Of a stretch of 64,000 nt of DNA, positions 49,190 to 58,780 are shown one piece after another. Numbering within the stretch: the first letter of the stretch is position 1; each line of letters begins with the position of its first letter. Origin of the DNA: Candidatus Fokinia solitaria. Its GTDB lineage: Bacteria; Pseudomonadota; Alphaproteobacteria; Rickettsiales; Midichloriaceae. The notes beneath the pieces were generated by a model. The model did no database searches and had not been told where the DNA came from. It was given only the letters and a program-made list of their open reading frames with translations. Location: contig CALPOD020000001.1 of assembly GCA_943325105.2 (NCBI GenBank), positions 62,001 through 126,000 on the forward strand. The letters are read 5' to 3'. A program made the position numbers and the translations under genes.

Positions 49190-50157
49190 ATTCTCAGCTT
49201 ATCTATCCAATCAGATCTAACTTTAACATGTAAAAAAAGATGAACTGGAGTTGCTATAGCATCAGTTATTGCAGCTCTAGCTCTCTCACCTATTAATTTC
49301 ACCATTCTTCCACCAGATCCTATGATCATATTTTTTTGAGAATCTTTCAAGACTACTATCGATTGATGAATTAAAATACTTCCATCTTCGTCTTCTTGCC
49401 AGCTGTCAGTATCTATTTTGACTGAATATGGGATTTCTGCATGCATTACAAGATATAGCTGCTCCCTTGTTATTTCCTCAGCTAGTGATCTCTCAGAGAC
49501 GTCTGTACATTGCTCTGAATCAAATTCCCAAGGTCGATTCTTTGCATATGGCTTTATTGTTTCTAAAAGCACATCTATGTTCAATGCATTCAAAGCTGAT
49601 ACAGGTATGATTTTTTTATCATCAGAATGATATTCTGCACTCAGGATTGTATTATAAACTAAATCTTTTGCTTCATCGCTCAGATTTTCTATTATTGTTT
49701 GATCTTCTAAAGTGTCAACTTTATTCGCTACAACTAATATTTTCTTAGGAGTTTTAGATCTTAAGAGAATCTCCATTGCTTCATGATACATAGAAATCCT
49801 TGAAGACATTCTATCATCAATCTCTTTCTCAACTATTTTCTGCACAATATAAGCATCTACTAAAAGTAAAATAAGATCTGTCCTAGCAATTGTCTTAAGA
49901 GCATTATTAACTATGAATTTCTCAAGCTTGTGATTCTTCCTTGGTTCAAATATACCTGGTGTATCTGCAAGTATTATTTGCAAATCTCCGTCTGTCAAAA
50001 TTCCAAATGTTGAACTTCTGGTTGTTTGTGGCTTGTGAGTTGTGATTGCTATTTTTTGCCCTATGATTGCATTGACGAGTGTTGATTTACCAACATTAGG
50101 TGGTCCTACCAATGCCACTTTTAAGGTCTTTTCTATCGTATCTATTTCAGGTATCAT
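49186..50157 (-). CDS. era: GTPase Era
   Basis: Essential GTPase that binds 16S rRNA near its 3' end. G1 is GPPNVGKST, G2 lies in TTRSS, G3 is DTPGIFE and G4 is NKVD; the C-terminal KH domain shows NMIIGSGGRMVKLIGERAR. At 323 residues it is slightly longer than E. coli Era. The start at 50157 is divergent from addB, 25 bases away. Confidence 0.96.
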   Translation of the reverse strand: MIPEIDTIEKTLKVALVGPPNVGKSTLVNAIIGQKIAITTHKPQTTRSSTFGILTDGDLQIILADTPGIFEPRKNHKLEKFIVNNALKTIARTDLILLLVDAYIVQKIVEKEIDDRMSSRISMYHEAMEILLRSKTPKKILVVANKVDTLEDQTIIENLSDEAKDLVYNTILSAEYHSDDKKIIPVSALNALNIDVLLETIKPYAKNRPWEFDSEQCTDVSERSLAEEITREQLYLVMHAEIPYSVKIDTDSWQEDEDGSILIHQSIVVLKDSQKNMIIGSGGRMVKLIGERARAAITDAIATPVHLFLHVKVRSDWIDKLRI

Positions 50158-50182
50158 ATTTAAATTAATTTTATGTCGAATA

Positions 50183-53032
50183 ATGATCTATAACATACCA
50201 TATAATCAAAACTTTATTGATGTTTTACTTAATAAAGTATTAAATAAAAAGCATTTATTAATTCTGCCAGGAAAGTATCTAACTGATAAAGTGGCGTCGG
50301 AAGTAGTGCAATGCATCTCATATGATGATTTATGGTTTAAAGTTTTTCCTAACAGAGCTACAAATATAGCTGAGTCTATTTTGATTGATAGGGTTATAAA
50401 TAGGAAAGTAAATTCAAATCATCTTGTCAAAAACGCATTAAAAAAAGCAGTAAATGAATTTTTTTATTATGGATTACAAATCAATGATTTGGTGCTTCTA
50501 AATAACCAACACGCAATGATGTATGAGGTTGTTGCAGAGATAATACAAGAAATTAATTCAAATAATGTATCTCTCAGAGCAAGTACATTATATGAGTTGT
50601 TGAATGGGCAATCAGAGATAGAGCAGTGTGGCAAATTTTTTTCCAATAGAATCGTATACGCTGTTTTACCTAAGATTTTTTCTCCTTTATTATATAAAAT
50701 CCTTAAGATTTTTCATAAAGATTTAGGTGTGAATATTGTATTGAATGGATACGACAAGTCATTGAATTATGAGATATCTCAAGAACATCCTCAATTTTAT
50801 ATGCAGGAGTTTTTGAAATCTATTGAAGTTGGTGCAGTGGTGGATCTTATATCTGACAGCACAAAACATCCAGACACTATTAACAGAGGGGTCTTAGAGA
50901 TGTTATATCCACCTTCGATGTTACATCTGATGCATTCATCAAAGCTATATGATTTCAAACATGTAGGAAGATTTACATCTACATCAACTGCTGAGGAGTT
51001 TTATGAGATTGTGAGGATATTGTGTGGATACATTGCAAATAATTCTAATCCTAAGGTTGCTATAGTTAGTAGGAAGGCTGAAAAGATCAAAATGATCTAT
51101 AAGTATTTGAAGAACTCAAGCATTTTAAATACCTTAAATAAAACTTTAATTTTAACTACTTCAGCACCAACATATTGTTCAGATTATGAGCATCTTAAGT
51201 TATTTCTAAAGATTTTGGAAAATGTAGGAAGTAGGGAAGAGAATATATCTGATATATTTACGATTTTGAAACACCCTGCAGCAAATACATATAATTATCC
51301 TGCTGTTTTATCTGCAGAAAAATATCTACTTGGGATAGAAGGATTGAATGTGCATGACTTAAAAAGAGTTGTGAGTTTACTTGAAAAAAATGAGATGCAG
51401 GAGGCAGCTCAACTAATAAATAAGATTTCTCAATTCAAAAACATTACCTCAGGAAAGTATCCAGAAATAAACTTAGAGATAACACATGAAGTATTTGACG
51501 GCATACCAGAAAACAAATTTGAGAAAATACTCAAAGCACATCTTATATGCTTTTTTTCAATTATCTCAAAAGAGTTTATAGAGAATGATGCAACAAATGA
51601 GATTTTAAAAATCTTACTTGAGGCTAAAAATTGTTTCAGAAACCTTTCAAACAATAATGTTAATTTCAGAGAGTATAAATCAATCATAACATCTTTACTC
51701 AATAGACATGTTATTTCTGCAAATGAAAAGCATATAGTTAAAAAAGACACAGAAGATGTAGTTGAGATTGATGTTATGACTTCAATAGAAGCAAGATTCT
51801 TATCATATGATTTTACAATTATTTGTGATTTAAAAGAAGATACATGGCCTCCAGAATCAGAAGACCATTACTTCATATCAGAACAAACTAGAAGGAAGTT
51901 TGAGTATTCAAAACCAGCTACTTATGAAATTGGATATGCTGCAAGTGATTTTATAAGTATCTTAGCAACATCTGGTGAAGTTATGATAAGTGAATTTCAT
52001 GAGACTGAGGTTTTTGATGTCATTAAGAAAGCATCAATTGAGAGTAGGTTTTTGTCATTACTGTATGCATATCAGAAAATTGGAGGCTTTGAAAACAAAT
52101 TATTAAATAAACCAGTATTTGCTACTCAAGCTGATGAAATTAATGCAGAAGTAGCTCTGATGAAAGTGCCAGTTGATCAAAGACCAAAATCATTTTCAGC
52201 TACAAGTCTTGAGAGATTAATGAAAAATCCTTACTTATATTCAGTTGAATATAATTTAAAGCTAAAATATCTGCCAAAGTTTTTTAATGAGAAAGCACAA
52301 CCACCTAGTAATAAAGACTTCGGGATAGTCATTCATAATATTCTTCATAAAGTTTCCAATGCTTTGGATACATATGAATCATTGGAGAAATATAGAGAAG
52401 TTTTTTTGAAAATAACTGATGAGGTGCTGCAACAAAGATATGGAAAATATTCTGTATATCGAATGAGATTATGGGAGGGAAAGATCAATAATATAATTGA
52501 TTATATGTACGATTATAATTCAAATTTATATCAAAAGAGTGGAGAGGTTTTAACTGAAACTGAAAAGAGAATAGCTGTCGACATATCGCTGAATGATGAA
52601 ATAGATATACAACTACAAGCATATACAGATAGAATTGATCACACGAGAGAGTTAACATACATTTGTGATTATAAAACTGGGCAGCTACCAACAAAAAATG
52701 AAATAGTAAAGGGTTTGAAGCCTCAGCTAAGCTTTGAAGGCATGATAATGAATATTATGGATTTGAATAAGAAAGTTGATTTATTGAATGATGATTTCGA
52801 ATCAATTCCTGTGAAGAAAATTGTTTTACGATATATAAGAGTTACAGGCATATCTGTATCAAATGAAATAAAAGATATCGATTTTGATTTTAAGTCTACA
52901 GTTAATGGAATTACTGGGATACTCAAATCTCTGTATTTAGAATCACTTCCTTATGCATCAACAGAAAAATATGATAATTATTTACAAGCTCATATCATGG
53001 GGATACTTTCTACAATTGAACATAAATTCTGA
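50183..53032 (+). CDS. addB: AddB-type double-strand break repair nuclease/helicase subunit
   Basis: Partner of AddA in RecBCD-like end resection. From ATG at 50183 the protein is 949 residues, the size of alphaproteobacterial AddB. Near the C-terminus is the PD-(D/E)xK nuclease motif, D...YICDYKTGQLPT, preceded by SATSLERLMKNPYLYSVEY, the usual lead-in to the nuclease domain. The frame is open back to 50042, but that part is antisense to era and not AddB-like. addA is not in the window. Confidence 0.85.
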   Translation: MIYNIPYNQNFIDVLLNKVLNKKHLLILPGKYLTDKVASEVVQCISYDDLWFKVFPNRATNIAESILIDRVINRKVNSNHLVKNALKKAVNEFFYYGLQINDLVLLNNQHAMMYEVVAEIIQEINSNNVSLRASTLYELLNGQSEIEQCGKFFSNRIVYAVLPKIFSPLLYKILKIFHKDLGVNIVLNGYDKSLNYEISQEHPQFYMQEFLKSIEVGAVVDLISDSTKHPDTINRGVLEMLYPPSMLHLMHSSKLYDFKHVGRFTSTSTAEEFYEIVRILCGYIANNSNPKVAIVSRKAEKIKMIYKYLKNSSILNTLNKTLILTTSAPTYCSDYEHLKLFLKILENVGSREENISDIFTILKHPAANTYNYPAVLSAEKYLLGIEGLNVHDLKRVVSLLEKNEMQEAAQLINKISQFKNITSGKYPEINLEITHEVFDGIPENKFEKILKAHLICFFSIISKEFIENDATNEILKILLEAKNCFRNLSNNNVNFREYKSIITSLLNRHVISANEKHIVKKDTEDVVEIDVMTSIEARFLSYDFTIICDLKEDTWPPESEDHYFISEQTRRKFEYSKPATYEIGYAASDFISILATSGEVMISEFHETEVFDVIKKASIESRFLSLLYAYQKIGGFENKLLNKPVFATQADEINAEVALMKVPVDQRPKSFSATSLERLMKNPYLYSVEYNLKLKYLPKFFNEKAQPPSNKDFGIVIHNILHKVSNALDTYESLEKYREVFLKITDEVLQQRYGKYSVYRMRLWEGKINNIIDYMYDYNSNLYQKSGEVLTETEKRIAVDISLNDEIDIQLQAYTDRIDHTRELTYICDYKTGQLPTKNEIVKGLKPQLSFEGMIMNIMDLNKKVDLLNDDFESIPVKKIVLRYIRVTGISVSNEIKDIDFDFKSTVNGITGILKSLYLESLPYASTEKYDNYLQAHIMGILSTIEHKF

Positions 53033-53087
53033 TTTGATCAGATAAGATGTATATGTTATATTTCCAAATAAAAAAATCTTAAAGACA

Positions 53088-53315
53088 ATGGCTAATTTTC
53101 ATCCGAACTATAGAACAATCACAGTTGTAATGACTAATGGTGAAACTTTTGAAACACGTTCTACCATTTCAAATCCAGTTTTAAAGCTTGATACAGATAG
53201 GCATACACATCCTGCATGGAAAAAAACAAATGAGAATTATGTGAATCAAAAAGCTACAGAAGTGGCTAAATTCAATGAAAGATTTGCTGGACTTGATTTC
53301 ACTGGAGGAAATTAA
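53088..53315 (+). CDS. rpmE: 50S ribosomal protein L31
   Basis: A 75-residue L31 with the family pattern NFHPNYRTITVVMTNGETF, then TRST, DTDRHTHPAWKK and FNERFAGL at the end. It contains no cysteines, so it is the zinc-free type, in line with many alphaproteobacteria. It is followed by a good intrinsic terminator and is probably monocistronic. Confidence 0.94.
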   Translation: MANFHPNYRTITVVMTNGETFETRSTISNPVLKLDTDRHTHPAWKKTNENYVNQKATEVAKFNERFAGLDFTGGN

Positions 53316-53317
53316 TA

Positions 53318-53338
53318 AAAAATTAGTTTCTAGTTTTT
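53318..53338 (+). terminator. Intrinsic terminator of rpmE
   Basis: AAAAATTAG (53318-53326) pairs with CTAGTTTTT (53330-53338) over a TTT loop, 9 bp with one G-U pair and a T-run on the 3' side, just after the rpmE stop. The rest of the gap up to nuoH (53495) shows AT-rich sequence only. Confidence 0.55.
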
Positions 53339-53494
53339 GAAGTTATTATATCGAATAATTTTCATCAACTAGGCTGCTAAGAGATTATTTATAGACCTTT
53401 TTCTCTATATCACTGTAATAAATTTCAAAAAATTATTTCAAACTCAATCTTTCATGATAAAATAAACTTTATCAAAAGATAAAAATATAAAATC

Positions 53495-54505
53495 ATGGAA
53501 ATAGCAAACTACCTGATTGAGATCGCAATAACTCTGATACCAATTCTATTGAAAATTGCTTTTGTCCTAGTACCACTGTTAATATCAGTAGCATATTTAA
53601 CGTTAGCTGAGAGAAAAATCATAGGTGCTATGCAGTTGAGAATGGGGCCGAACGTAGTTGGTCCATTTGGAGTATTACAGCCAATAGCAGATGCATTGAA
53701 ACTTCTAAGAAAAGAATTAATTATTCCAGATAGATCCAATAAAATTCTATTTTTGTTTGCTCCTGTTTTAACCTTTGGACTTGCTATAGCTGGTTGGGCG
53801 ATAGTTCCAATAGATGGGTTCGTGATAGCTGACATTAATATAGGTGTTTTATATATGCTTGCAGTTTCTTCGATGGGTGTTTATGGGATAATCATAGCTG
53901 GTTGGGCTAGTAATTCTAAGTATGCATTCATGGGTGCGATGAGGTCTGCTGCACAGATGATATCATATGAATTATCGACAGGATTATGTATAGTGTGCGT
54001 GTTGCTTACTAGCGGATCTTTAAACATGAGAGAGATAGTGATAGCTCAGCAAAATAATCCATTATATATTGATCTGTTACTTCTACCTATGTTTGTGATA
54101 TTTTTCATATCGATTTTAGCTGAAACAAACAGACATCCATTTGATTTACCTGAAGCTGAGGCTGAATTGGTTGCAGGATACCATGTTGAATATTCGTCTA
54201 TGGCATTTGCTTTATTTTTCTTGGGTGAGTATGCAAATATGATACTAATGAGTGCCATGGCAGTAGTATTTTTCATGGGTGGATGGTTCCCACCGTTTGG
54301 GATATCTCAATTGAATTTCATACCTCCAGTAATATGGTTTGTATCAAAAATCTGCTTATGCTTATTTGTATTCATATGGATCAGAGCAGCTCTTCCTAGA
54401 TATAGGTATGATCAATTAATGAGATTAGGTTGGAAATTTTTGTTACCAATTACAATATTATGGGTTGTAATAACAGCAACAGTTGTGATGATGACTAGAA
54501 TCTAA
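53495..54505 (+). CDS. nuoH: NADH-quinone oxidoreductase subunit H
   Basis: Membrane subunit of respiratory complex I at the quinone site. About eight helices; the conserved cytosolic loop reads [20 protein letters not shown] and [16 protein letters not shown] is near the N-terminus. Length 336 is normal. It is separated from the other nuo genes, a known arrangement in Rickettsiales. Its last 11 bases overlap the GTA peptidase gene on the minus strand. Confidence 0.96.
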   Translation: MEIANYLIEIAITLIPILLKIAFVLVPLLISVAYLTLAERKIIGAMQLRMGPNVVGPFGVLQPIADALKLLRKELIIPDRSNKILFLFAPVLTFGLAIAGWAIVPIDGFVIADINIGVLYMLAVSSMGVYGIIIAGWASNSKYAFMGAMRSAAQMISYELSTGLCIVCVLLTSGSLNMREIVIAQQNNPLYIDLLLLPMFVIFFISILAETNRHPFDLPEAEAELVAGYHVEYSSMAFALFFLGEYANMILMSAMAVVFFMGGWFPPFGISQLNFIPPVIWFVSKICLCLFVFIWIRAALPRYRYDQLMRLGWKFLLPITILWVVITATVVMMTRI

Positions 54506-54926
54506 GAATCATTTTAATATTATTCAGCCATTGAGGTATGATTTTATGCTCTATAACCTTTCCCATGGTGCTGCATGAATGAATAACTTTCACTGGTAAT
54601 ATGCCTGTAACTATACAAACATGATATTGTTTTTCGACTATTTCAATTACAAGAATATCACCAACATCGAAAGGGCCTTCAACAACATTGAAATGCTTAG
54701 GAAGTAAATCAATTAGTAATGAACTATCCGCCATACAATCATAACTATTTTTATCACATTCATCCCAAGAATCCCCTGTAATAGAAAGGCTATTAATTGA
54801 TTTTGCAATCCCAATAATAAGACCTACACAGTCACATCCAGCATTTATTTGTCTGCCTTGTTGATGGAAAGGAGTATCGAGCCATTTTTGTGCTTCCAGA
54901 ACTATTTGATTACTTATTGATTGCAT
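54495..54926 (-). CDS. GTA/phage NlpC/P60 cell-wall peptidase (g14-like)
   Basis: A 143-residue cysteine peptidase of the phage-type NlpC/P60 family, thought to sit at the tail tip and cut peptidoglycan during DNA delivery. [23 protein letters not shown] contains the nucleophile cysteine after the usual W-x-TP-x-HHQG-like opening (blocks TPFHQQG and GCDCVG); the catalytic histidine lies in KQYHVCIV. It directly follows the g9-like gene with a 17-base overlap, so g10-g13 of the Rhodobacter GTA order are absent between them. Confidence 0.85.
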   Translation of the reverse strand: MQSISNQIVLEAQKWLDTPFHQQGRQINAGCDCVGLIIGIAKSINSLSITGDSWDECDKNSYDCMADSSLLIDLLPKHFNVVEGPFDVGDILVIEIVEKQYHVCIVTGILPVKVIHSCSTMGKVIEHKIIPQWLNNIKMILRF

Positions 54927-55284
54927 ATTCTCCTGAGCTTTTTAATTTAAATGAGATTTCAGGTATATCGTCTGTAGAATTGTCTTGTGAGTAATTTAAT
55001 ATGAAGAATACTCCATTTATTTCATATCCATCATCAAAAGATATCTTACAAATGATAGGATTAGAGTTAATTGCTAACTGTTGTAGAATTTTAAGGTTAT
55101 CTGAAGCAACAGCAGTGCAATCTATATGTAAATAACTCTGACTAGCATTTGGAATTAGTAGATCATTTTTTAATCTTACATCGCTTTGAGAATAAAATTT
55201 ATTATTTATATGTAACTTCAATAACCTTATGCCAGTCACGATATAATCTAAACCGTCCTCTGTAGTTTTAAACTGTAAATTCAT
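54910..55284 (-). CDS. GTA/phage major tail protein (g9-like)
   Basis: A 124-residue protein whose plan fits the GTA major tail tube protein: a strand TGIRLLKLHINNKF near the N-terminus and the closing YEINGVFFILNY...[15 protein letters not shown], which parallels the family's end of the form GxFxITxLEYxGxxDGEVTFELALESAG. Identity is low, so the call leans on gene order after the g8-like gene. It overlaps the peptidase by 17 bases. Confidence 0.62.
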   Translation of the reverse strand: MNLQFKTTEDGLDYIVTGIRLLKLHINNKFYSQSDVRLKNDLLIPNASQSYLHIDCTAVASDNLKILQQLAINSNPIICKISFDDGYEINGVFFILNYSQDNSTDDIPEISFKLKSSGEYAINK

Positions 55285-55303
55285 TTCTATTAGTATTATA
55301 TTT

Positions 55304-55672
55304 TTAGTTGAGATAAGTAAAATTTATTTTGATTTCAGCAGTGAAAAATTTTTCAGAACATTTACTAGAAGTTTTAAGAGAGAGATTTTTGATATTTTGA
55401 TTTTTCTTTGTGAGGCCTCTAAGTGAATTAGAGATTTTTTCTATTACATCTAGACATTCTTTATTAGAATACTCTTTATTCTGTATTACTAAAGTTGCAT
55501 CTACATTATCATATCTATACAACTCTTCTGAATACGGAAGTTTTTCAATTTCTATGTTTTGAATTAAAATATAGGGTAATTTAAGGTTATCAGGCTTACA
55601 TGAATAAACAGAGTGTGTTGATATATTGTCTTTTATCAAATCATATAAGATCTTCTGTATTTTGATTGTCAT
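55304..55672 (-). CDS. GTA/phage DUF3168-like tail completion protein (g8-like)
   Basis: A 122-residue protein with the plan of DUF3168 proteins: a short helix (IQKILYDLIKDN), a VYSCKPDNLKLPYILIQ strand pair where the family has VYD-x-PxxxPYVxIG, then alternating strands. DUF3168 proteins link head and tail in GTA and lambdoid-like particles. The match is by pattern and by position between g7 and g9. Its start lies 32 bases inside the g7-like gene. Confidence 0.65.
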   Translation of the reverse strand: MTIKIQKILYDLIKDNISTHSVYSCKPDNLKLPYILIQNIEIEKLPYSEELYRYDNVDATLVIQNKEYSNKECLDVIEKISNSLRGLTKKNQNIKNLSLKTSSKCSEKFFTAEIKINFTYLN

Positions 55673-55955
55673 AGCATTCGATTTTTATTAATTTTTCATC
55701 CATTGAGATGTTTTTGATTATAAATTGTTGATTGTCATATACTATTAGAGAGTTATCTTTTAATTCGTTGAAAGTATTTCTGGCATCAATTGTGATTTGA
55801 TATTTTCTCTGTCCATTTTTATCTATTTTCACAATAGATATTCCACCAAAAACAGTGAATAAATACTCATACTTTTTAGTAAATCCTCCAATATCATCTG
55901 TGACATATTTTATAGAGAAAAACTTCAGTAATTTATTAAATATTGATAGTTGCAT
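55641..55955 (-). CDS. GTA/phage head-tail adaptor (g7-like)
   Basis: A 104-residue SPP1 gp16-type head-closure protein by plan: DIGGFTKKYEYLFTVFGGISIVK, then YQITIDARNTFNELKDNSLIVYDNQQF, which resembles the family's x-R-x-x-x-I-x-x-x-D-R-I-x-Y-x-G-x-x-Y block. Low similarity, supported by order between g6- and g8-like genes. It overlaps the next gene by 32 bases. Confidence 0.65.
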   Translation of the reverse strand: MQLSIFNKLLKFFSIKYVTDDIGGFTKKYEYLFTVFGGISIVKIDKNGQRKYQITIDARNTFNELKDNSLIVYDNQQFIIKNISMDEKLIKIECYDNQNTEDLI

Positions 55956-55973
55956 GTCATTATTTTTAATAAG

Positions 55974-56450
55974 TTAAAGCCTGAATTCTTTCAAGAAATG
56001 AAAGTTTTTTAAGATTGTATCTAAACTATTTTGAGAGAGATCAGCGTTGTATAAATATGAAATTATTTCCATGATTGCAATTTTAAAAACACTGGGTAGA
56101 GAATTTTTGAATACTCCTGAAACATATTTTATTTTTATGGGTTTTTTTACATTCTCAAGTAGAATTACTGAGTTTTTTTCTAAGTAATATTTTATTTCCT
56201 TACCATCATCTGATTCAACTGATATGACTTTAGATACTGGACGATGCAATAAATTAACTTTAGAATCATCATAGTCGAAAGCACTTTGCTCATATGTTTT
56301 TTGTATCAATGTTTTTCCGATGTATTTTTCTAATTGAAATAAAGCTGCTTCTAAAAGATCTTTGATAATCTTGTCATCTATATCTGTTGTGATGCGCAAG
56401 CATTGTTTTATTTCATCTAAATTTATCAGATTATGAATTTCATTTTCCAT
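55974..56450 (-). CDS. GTA/phage head-tail connector (g6-like)
   Basis: A 158-residue protein of the phage gp6-like connector family: an N-terminal helix pair LDEIKQCLRITTDIDDKIIKDLLEAALFQLEKYIGKTL (conserved parts LDEIKQCLRI and AALFQLEKYIGKTL) and the strand PSVFKIAIMEIISYLYN. Such proteins form a ring beneath the portal. Position directly after the capsid gene agrees with the GTA order. Confidence 0.78.
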   Translation of the reverse strand: MENEIHNLINLDEIKQCLRITTDIDDKIIKDLLEAALFQLEKYIGKTLIQKTYEQSAFDYDDSKVNLLHRPVSKVISVESDDGKEIKYYLEKNSVILLENVKKPIKIKYVSGVFKNSLPSVFKIAIMEIISYLYNADLSQNSLDTILKNFHFLKEFRL

Positions 56451-56509
56451 TTTTAGTTTTTGAAATTTTGGTTGAATATCCTATGCAAAAAATGCATAGG
56501 AAAAAGAGA

Positions 56510-57736
56510 TTATTTAACTGTTTTTAAGAATCTAACTGCTTCGTTATTTATTACATCTGCACCAACAGTCTTAGTTGCATAGAATTTAATGAATGGCTTG
56601 TGAGTAAATGGATCACGCAAGATTCTTATATTATGTCTATCAACTATTTGATAAGTTCTCTTGAAATCACCAAACATTATAGGTGCATATCCTTCAGAGA
56701 TATTTGGCATATCAGCTGCAATCAATATTTCATGACCTAAAAGAGTACTGCTCATTTTTGTACTGAAATCAGGTTGCCATAAATAACGCCCTGTACCACT
56801 TTCTTTAAGCATTCTAATGTTTTGCATTGCTTCTCTTCCAACAACGAATTTCGCATCTCTTACGAAGTTATTTGACAAGCTGTAAAACAATTTCATTATG
56901 TCTTCATCAGTTATTGCTGATTGAAGTTTTACTTTATCAACTTCCTTCAAGTTAACAGCATTTTGCACACCGATGGTATTTTTAGAGTCCATAGATAAAA
57001 GAATACCGCGTGGCTTACCATTACCGTCACCTTTGATGAATGCATTGTTTTCTTGAGCTGCAAAGACATCAGCTAATGATTGAGAAAGCCATAATTCAAT
57101 ATCTATACATTGATCATCAACAAGCTTTTGAGTCGCTTTTGGCTGAGCATAAAGCTGATGTGTTGGGATAGTTTTTTTGTTTACACGTAATGGTGCAGCT
57201 ATCTCACTTTGAGTTATAATGCTTTCAGACCATCCAGCAACAATGCCTTCCTTATCAACATCGATTAAGTCTACAGAATCACTTGAAACTTCAATAACAT
57301 TACATATTGAACGCATTACAGAAGCTTCCTTTACTGCGTTGTTGATGTATTCTGTCATTCTAGTTGTGATGCAATATCCAGCATCTTGTTTGTTTGTATC
57401 ACATGAGTTGTCTGAGCATTTTGCTGCATCAGATATTTCAGTTTCAATACCTTTTCTAACATAGTTACGAAATGCTTTCTGATATCTATTTTCAGAATTG
57501 TTATATGAATATATTTCATTGCTAACTACACTTGAAAACGGTCTTGCAACAGCAGCTGCAACATTCATTTGAGATTGATAATTATCAATTGTCTGACTGA
57601 TTTTATTAAGCTGATGAATTGTAACAGGATCAGCTGAATTTTTAGTTTCAATTTGCTTTATTCTTTCATCATTTTGTTTTTTGAAATCTTCCCAATTTTT
57701 AGAAATTTGTTCAAGTTTTGTTGAAATATTTGACAT
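56510..57736 (-). CDS. GTA/phage HK97-type major capsid protein (g5-like)
   Basis: A 408-residue HK97-fold capsid protein. The N-terminal 60 residues form a coiled coil (LEQISKNWEDFKKQNDERI), the delta domain removed by the prohead protease. DAGYCITTRMTEYINNAV begins the mature shell part; AFIKGDGNGKPRGIL and TLLGHEILIAADMPNI are the E-loop and A-domain blocks; the tail has FGDFKRTYQIVDR. The intact frame and conserved blocks suggest selection rather than decay. Confidence 0.9.
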   Translation of the reverse strand: MSNISTKLEQISKNWEDFKKQNDERIKQIETKNSADPVTIHQLNKISQTIDNYQSQMNVAAAVARPFSSVVSNEIYSYNNSENRYQKAFRNYVRKGIETEISDAAKCSDNSCDTNKQDAGYCITTRMTEYINNAVKEASVMRSICNVIEVSSDSVDLIDVDKEGIVAGWSESIITQSEIAAPLRVNKKTIPTHQLYAQPKATQKLVDDQCIDIELWLSQSLADVFAAQENNAFIKGDGNGKPRGILLSMDSKNTIGVQNAVNLKEVDKVKLQSAITDEDIMKLFYSLSNNFVRDAKFVVGREAMQNIRMLKESGTGRYLWQPDFSTKMSSTLLGHEILIAADMPNISEGYAPIMFGDFKRTYQIVDRHNIRILRDPFTHKPFIKFYATKTVGADVINNEAVRFLKTVK

Positions 57737-57842
57737 TTTTATAATTATTTTATTTTGGTTTTTTATGAAATTTTAATTTACATTTTTAATCGCAGTTGGT
57801 GGTGCCAATGCAATTAAGAAGAAAAATTCTTTGAAATACATC

Positions 57843-57870
57843 TTGTACTTTTATGATTTTGATTTATAAG
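57843..57870 (+). promoter_or_regulatory. Promoter of tRNA-Val
   Basis: TTGTAC (57843-57848), 16 bases, TATAAG (57865-57870), with the tRNA starting 10 bases later. Good position and hexamers for a sigma70 tRNA promoter. Confidence 0.5.
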
Positions 57871-57880
57871 ATTACTTACC

Positions 57881-57957
57881 GGGCGGTTAGCTCAGCTGGT
57901 TAGAGCGCTACGTTGACATCGTAGAGGTCGGTGGTTCGAGCCCACTACCGCCCACCA
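57881..57957 (+). tRNA. tRNA-Val (GAC), CCA encoded
   Basis: Acceptor stem GGGCGGT (57881-57887) pairs with ACCGCCC (57947-57953), then discriminator A and encoded CCA (57955-57957). Anticodon stem CTACG/CGTAG encloses TTGACAT, anticodon GAC. T loop GTTCGAGCC. It lies inside the GTA cluster between g4 and g5 on the opposite strand; the gap 57737-58040 holds only this gene and its promoter. Confidence 0.97.
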
Positions 57958-58040
57958 TACCAATCCCTCCATTTGTAATTGCATTCATCAGATAAATGTT
58001 TTATAATATCCATCTAATTAAGTAAAAATACCAAGAACAA

Positions 58041-58778
58041 GTGAACATAGAAAAAAACATAATTCCTGAAGAGGAAAAGAAGGTTTTATTAAATACATAT
58101 ATTCCCAGGAATAATCTTGCAGAGGTATTTAATGATAAAGATATTGATCTTTATAAACAATTCTCAATAGCTGTATATACCTTGATGGATTTTAATATGC
58201 GTATTGGCAATCAGTTTGACAATGAGCTATCATTTGAGGGTTTAAAGAGTTATTTCACTAAAAACACCCAAAGTCTTGTTGGATACTTCACAGGATTGAG
58301 TTTAAAAGCTAACCATTTCAACACTGTAATGCAAAGTGATTTGACAAAAGAATTTAAGTTTGAATTCTTTGCAAACTCCTTAACATTTGATTTTATCAAT
58401 CAAATTCAAGATAAACAAAAAATCTTTGATGAATTTATTGAAGATCTAGATTCAAGCCTTCAAGAAAAACAAATTATGTTAGCAACTGTATCGATAATTT
58501 TGAATTCTCAGTTTCTTTCTAAAGGCCAATATCATAGCCTAATGGATTCTATATATGGTTACACTAGTAAAGAAGAAAGTTACACAGGAGAAGTAAAATC
58601 TTATTCATACAATCCAGCTTTAGAATTACTTTTAGTCTCGGCTTCAAGCCCTATTACAAGAGATTGGGTCAAAAAAGAGTATTATGAATTCACAGATGAT
58701 CAATTTGGTGTTTGGTATGACGAAGGATTAAAAGGTGAATTAATAGCCAGTAAGATTGAACTTTTTCCTGAAGTTTAA
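58041..58778 (+). CDS. Hypothetical protein, 245 residues, inside the GTA cluster
   Basis: I recognise no family. The protein is acidic, soluble-looking and mostly helical, without signal peptide or membrane helix, and ends YEFTDDQFGVWYDEGLKGELIASKIELFPEV (notably rich in Asp, Glu and aromatics). The start is GTG at 58041, with no strong ribosome binding site. It is 83 bases after tRNA-Val and converges on the prohead protease gene, with 2 bases between stops. Its place between g4 and g5 makes a cargo or GTA-related role possible but unproven. Confidence 0.72.
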   Translation: MNIEKNIIPEEEKKVLLNTYIPRNNLAEVFNDKDIDLYKQFSIAVYTLMDFNMRIGNQFDNELSFEGLKSYFTKNTQSLVGYFTGLSLKANHFNTVMQSDLTKEFKFEFFANSLTFDFINQIQDKQKIFDEFIEDLDSSLQEKQIMLATVSIILNSQFLSKGQYHSLMDSIYGYTSKEESYTGEVKSYSYNPALELLLVSASSPITRDWVKKEYYEFTDDQFGVWYDEGLKGELIASKIELFPEV

Positions 58779-58780
58779 AT

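Noticed and set aside
50042-50182. A 47-residue N-terminal extension of addB
   Set aside because: It is antisense to the era P-loop region and does not look like AddB; ATG at 50183 gives a normal start.
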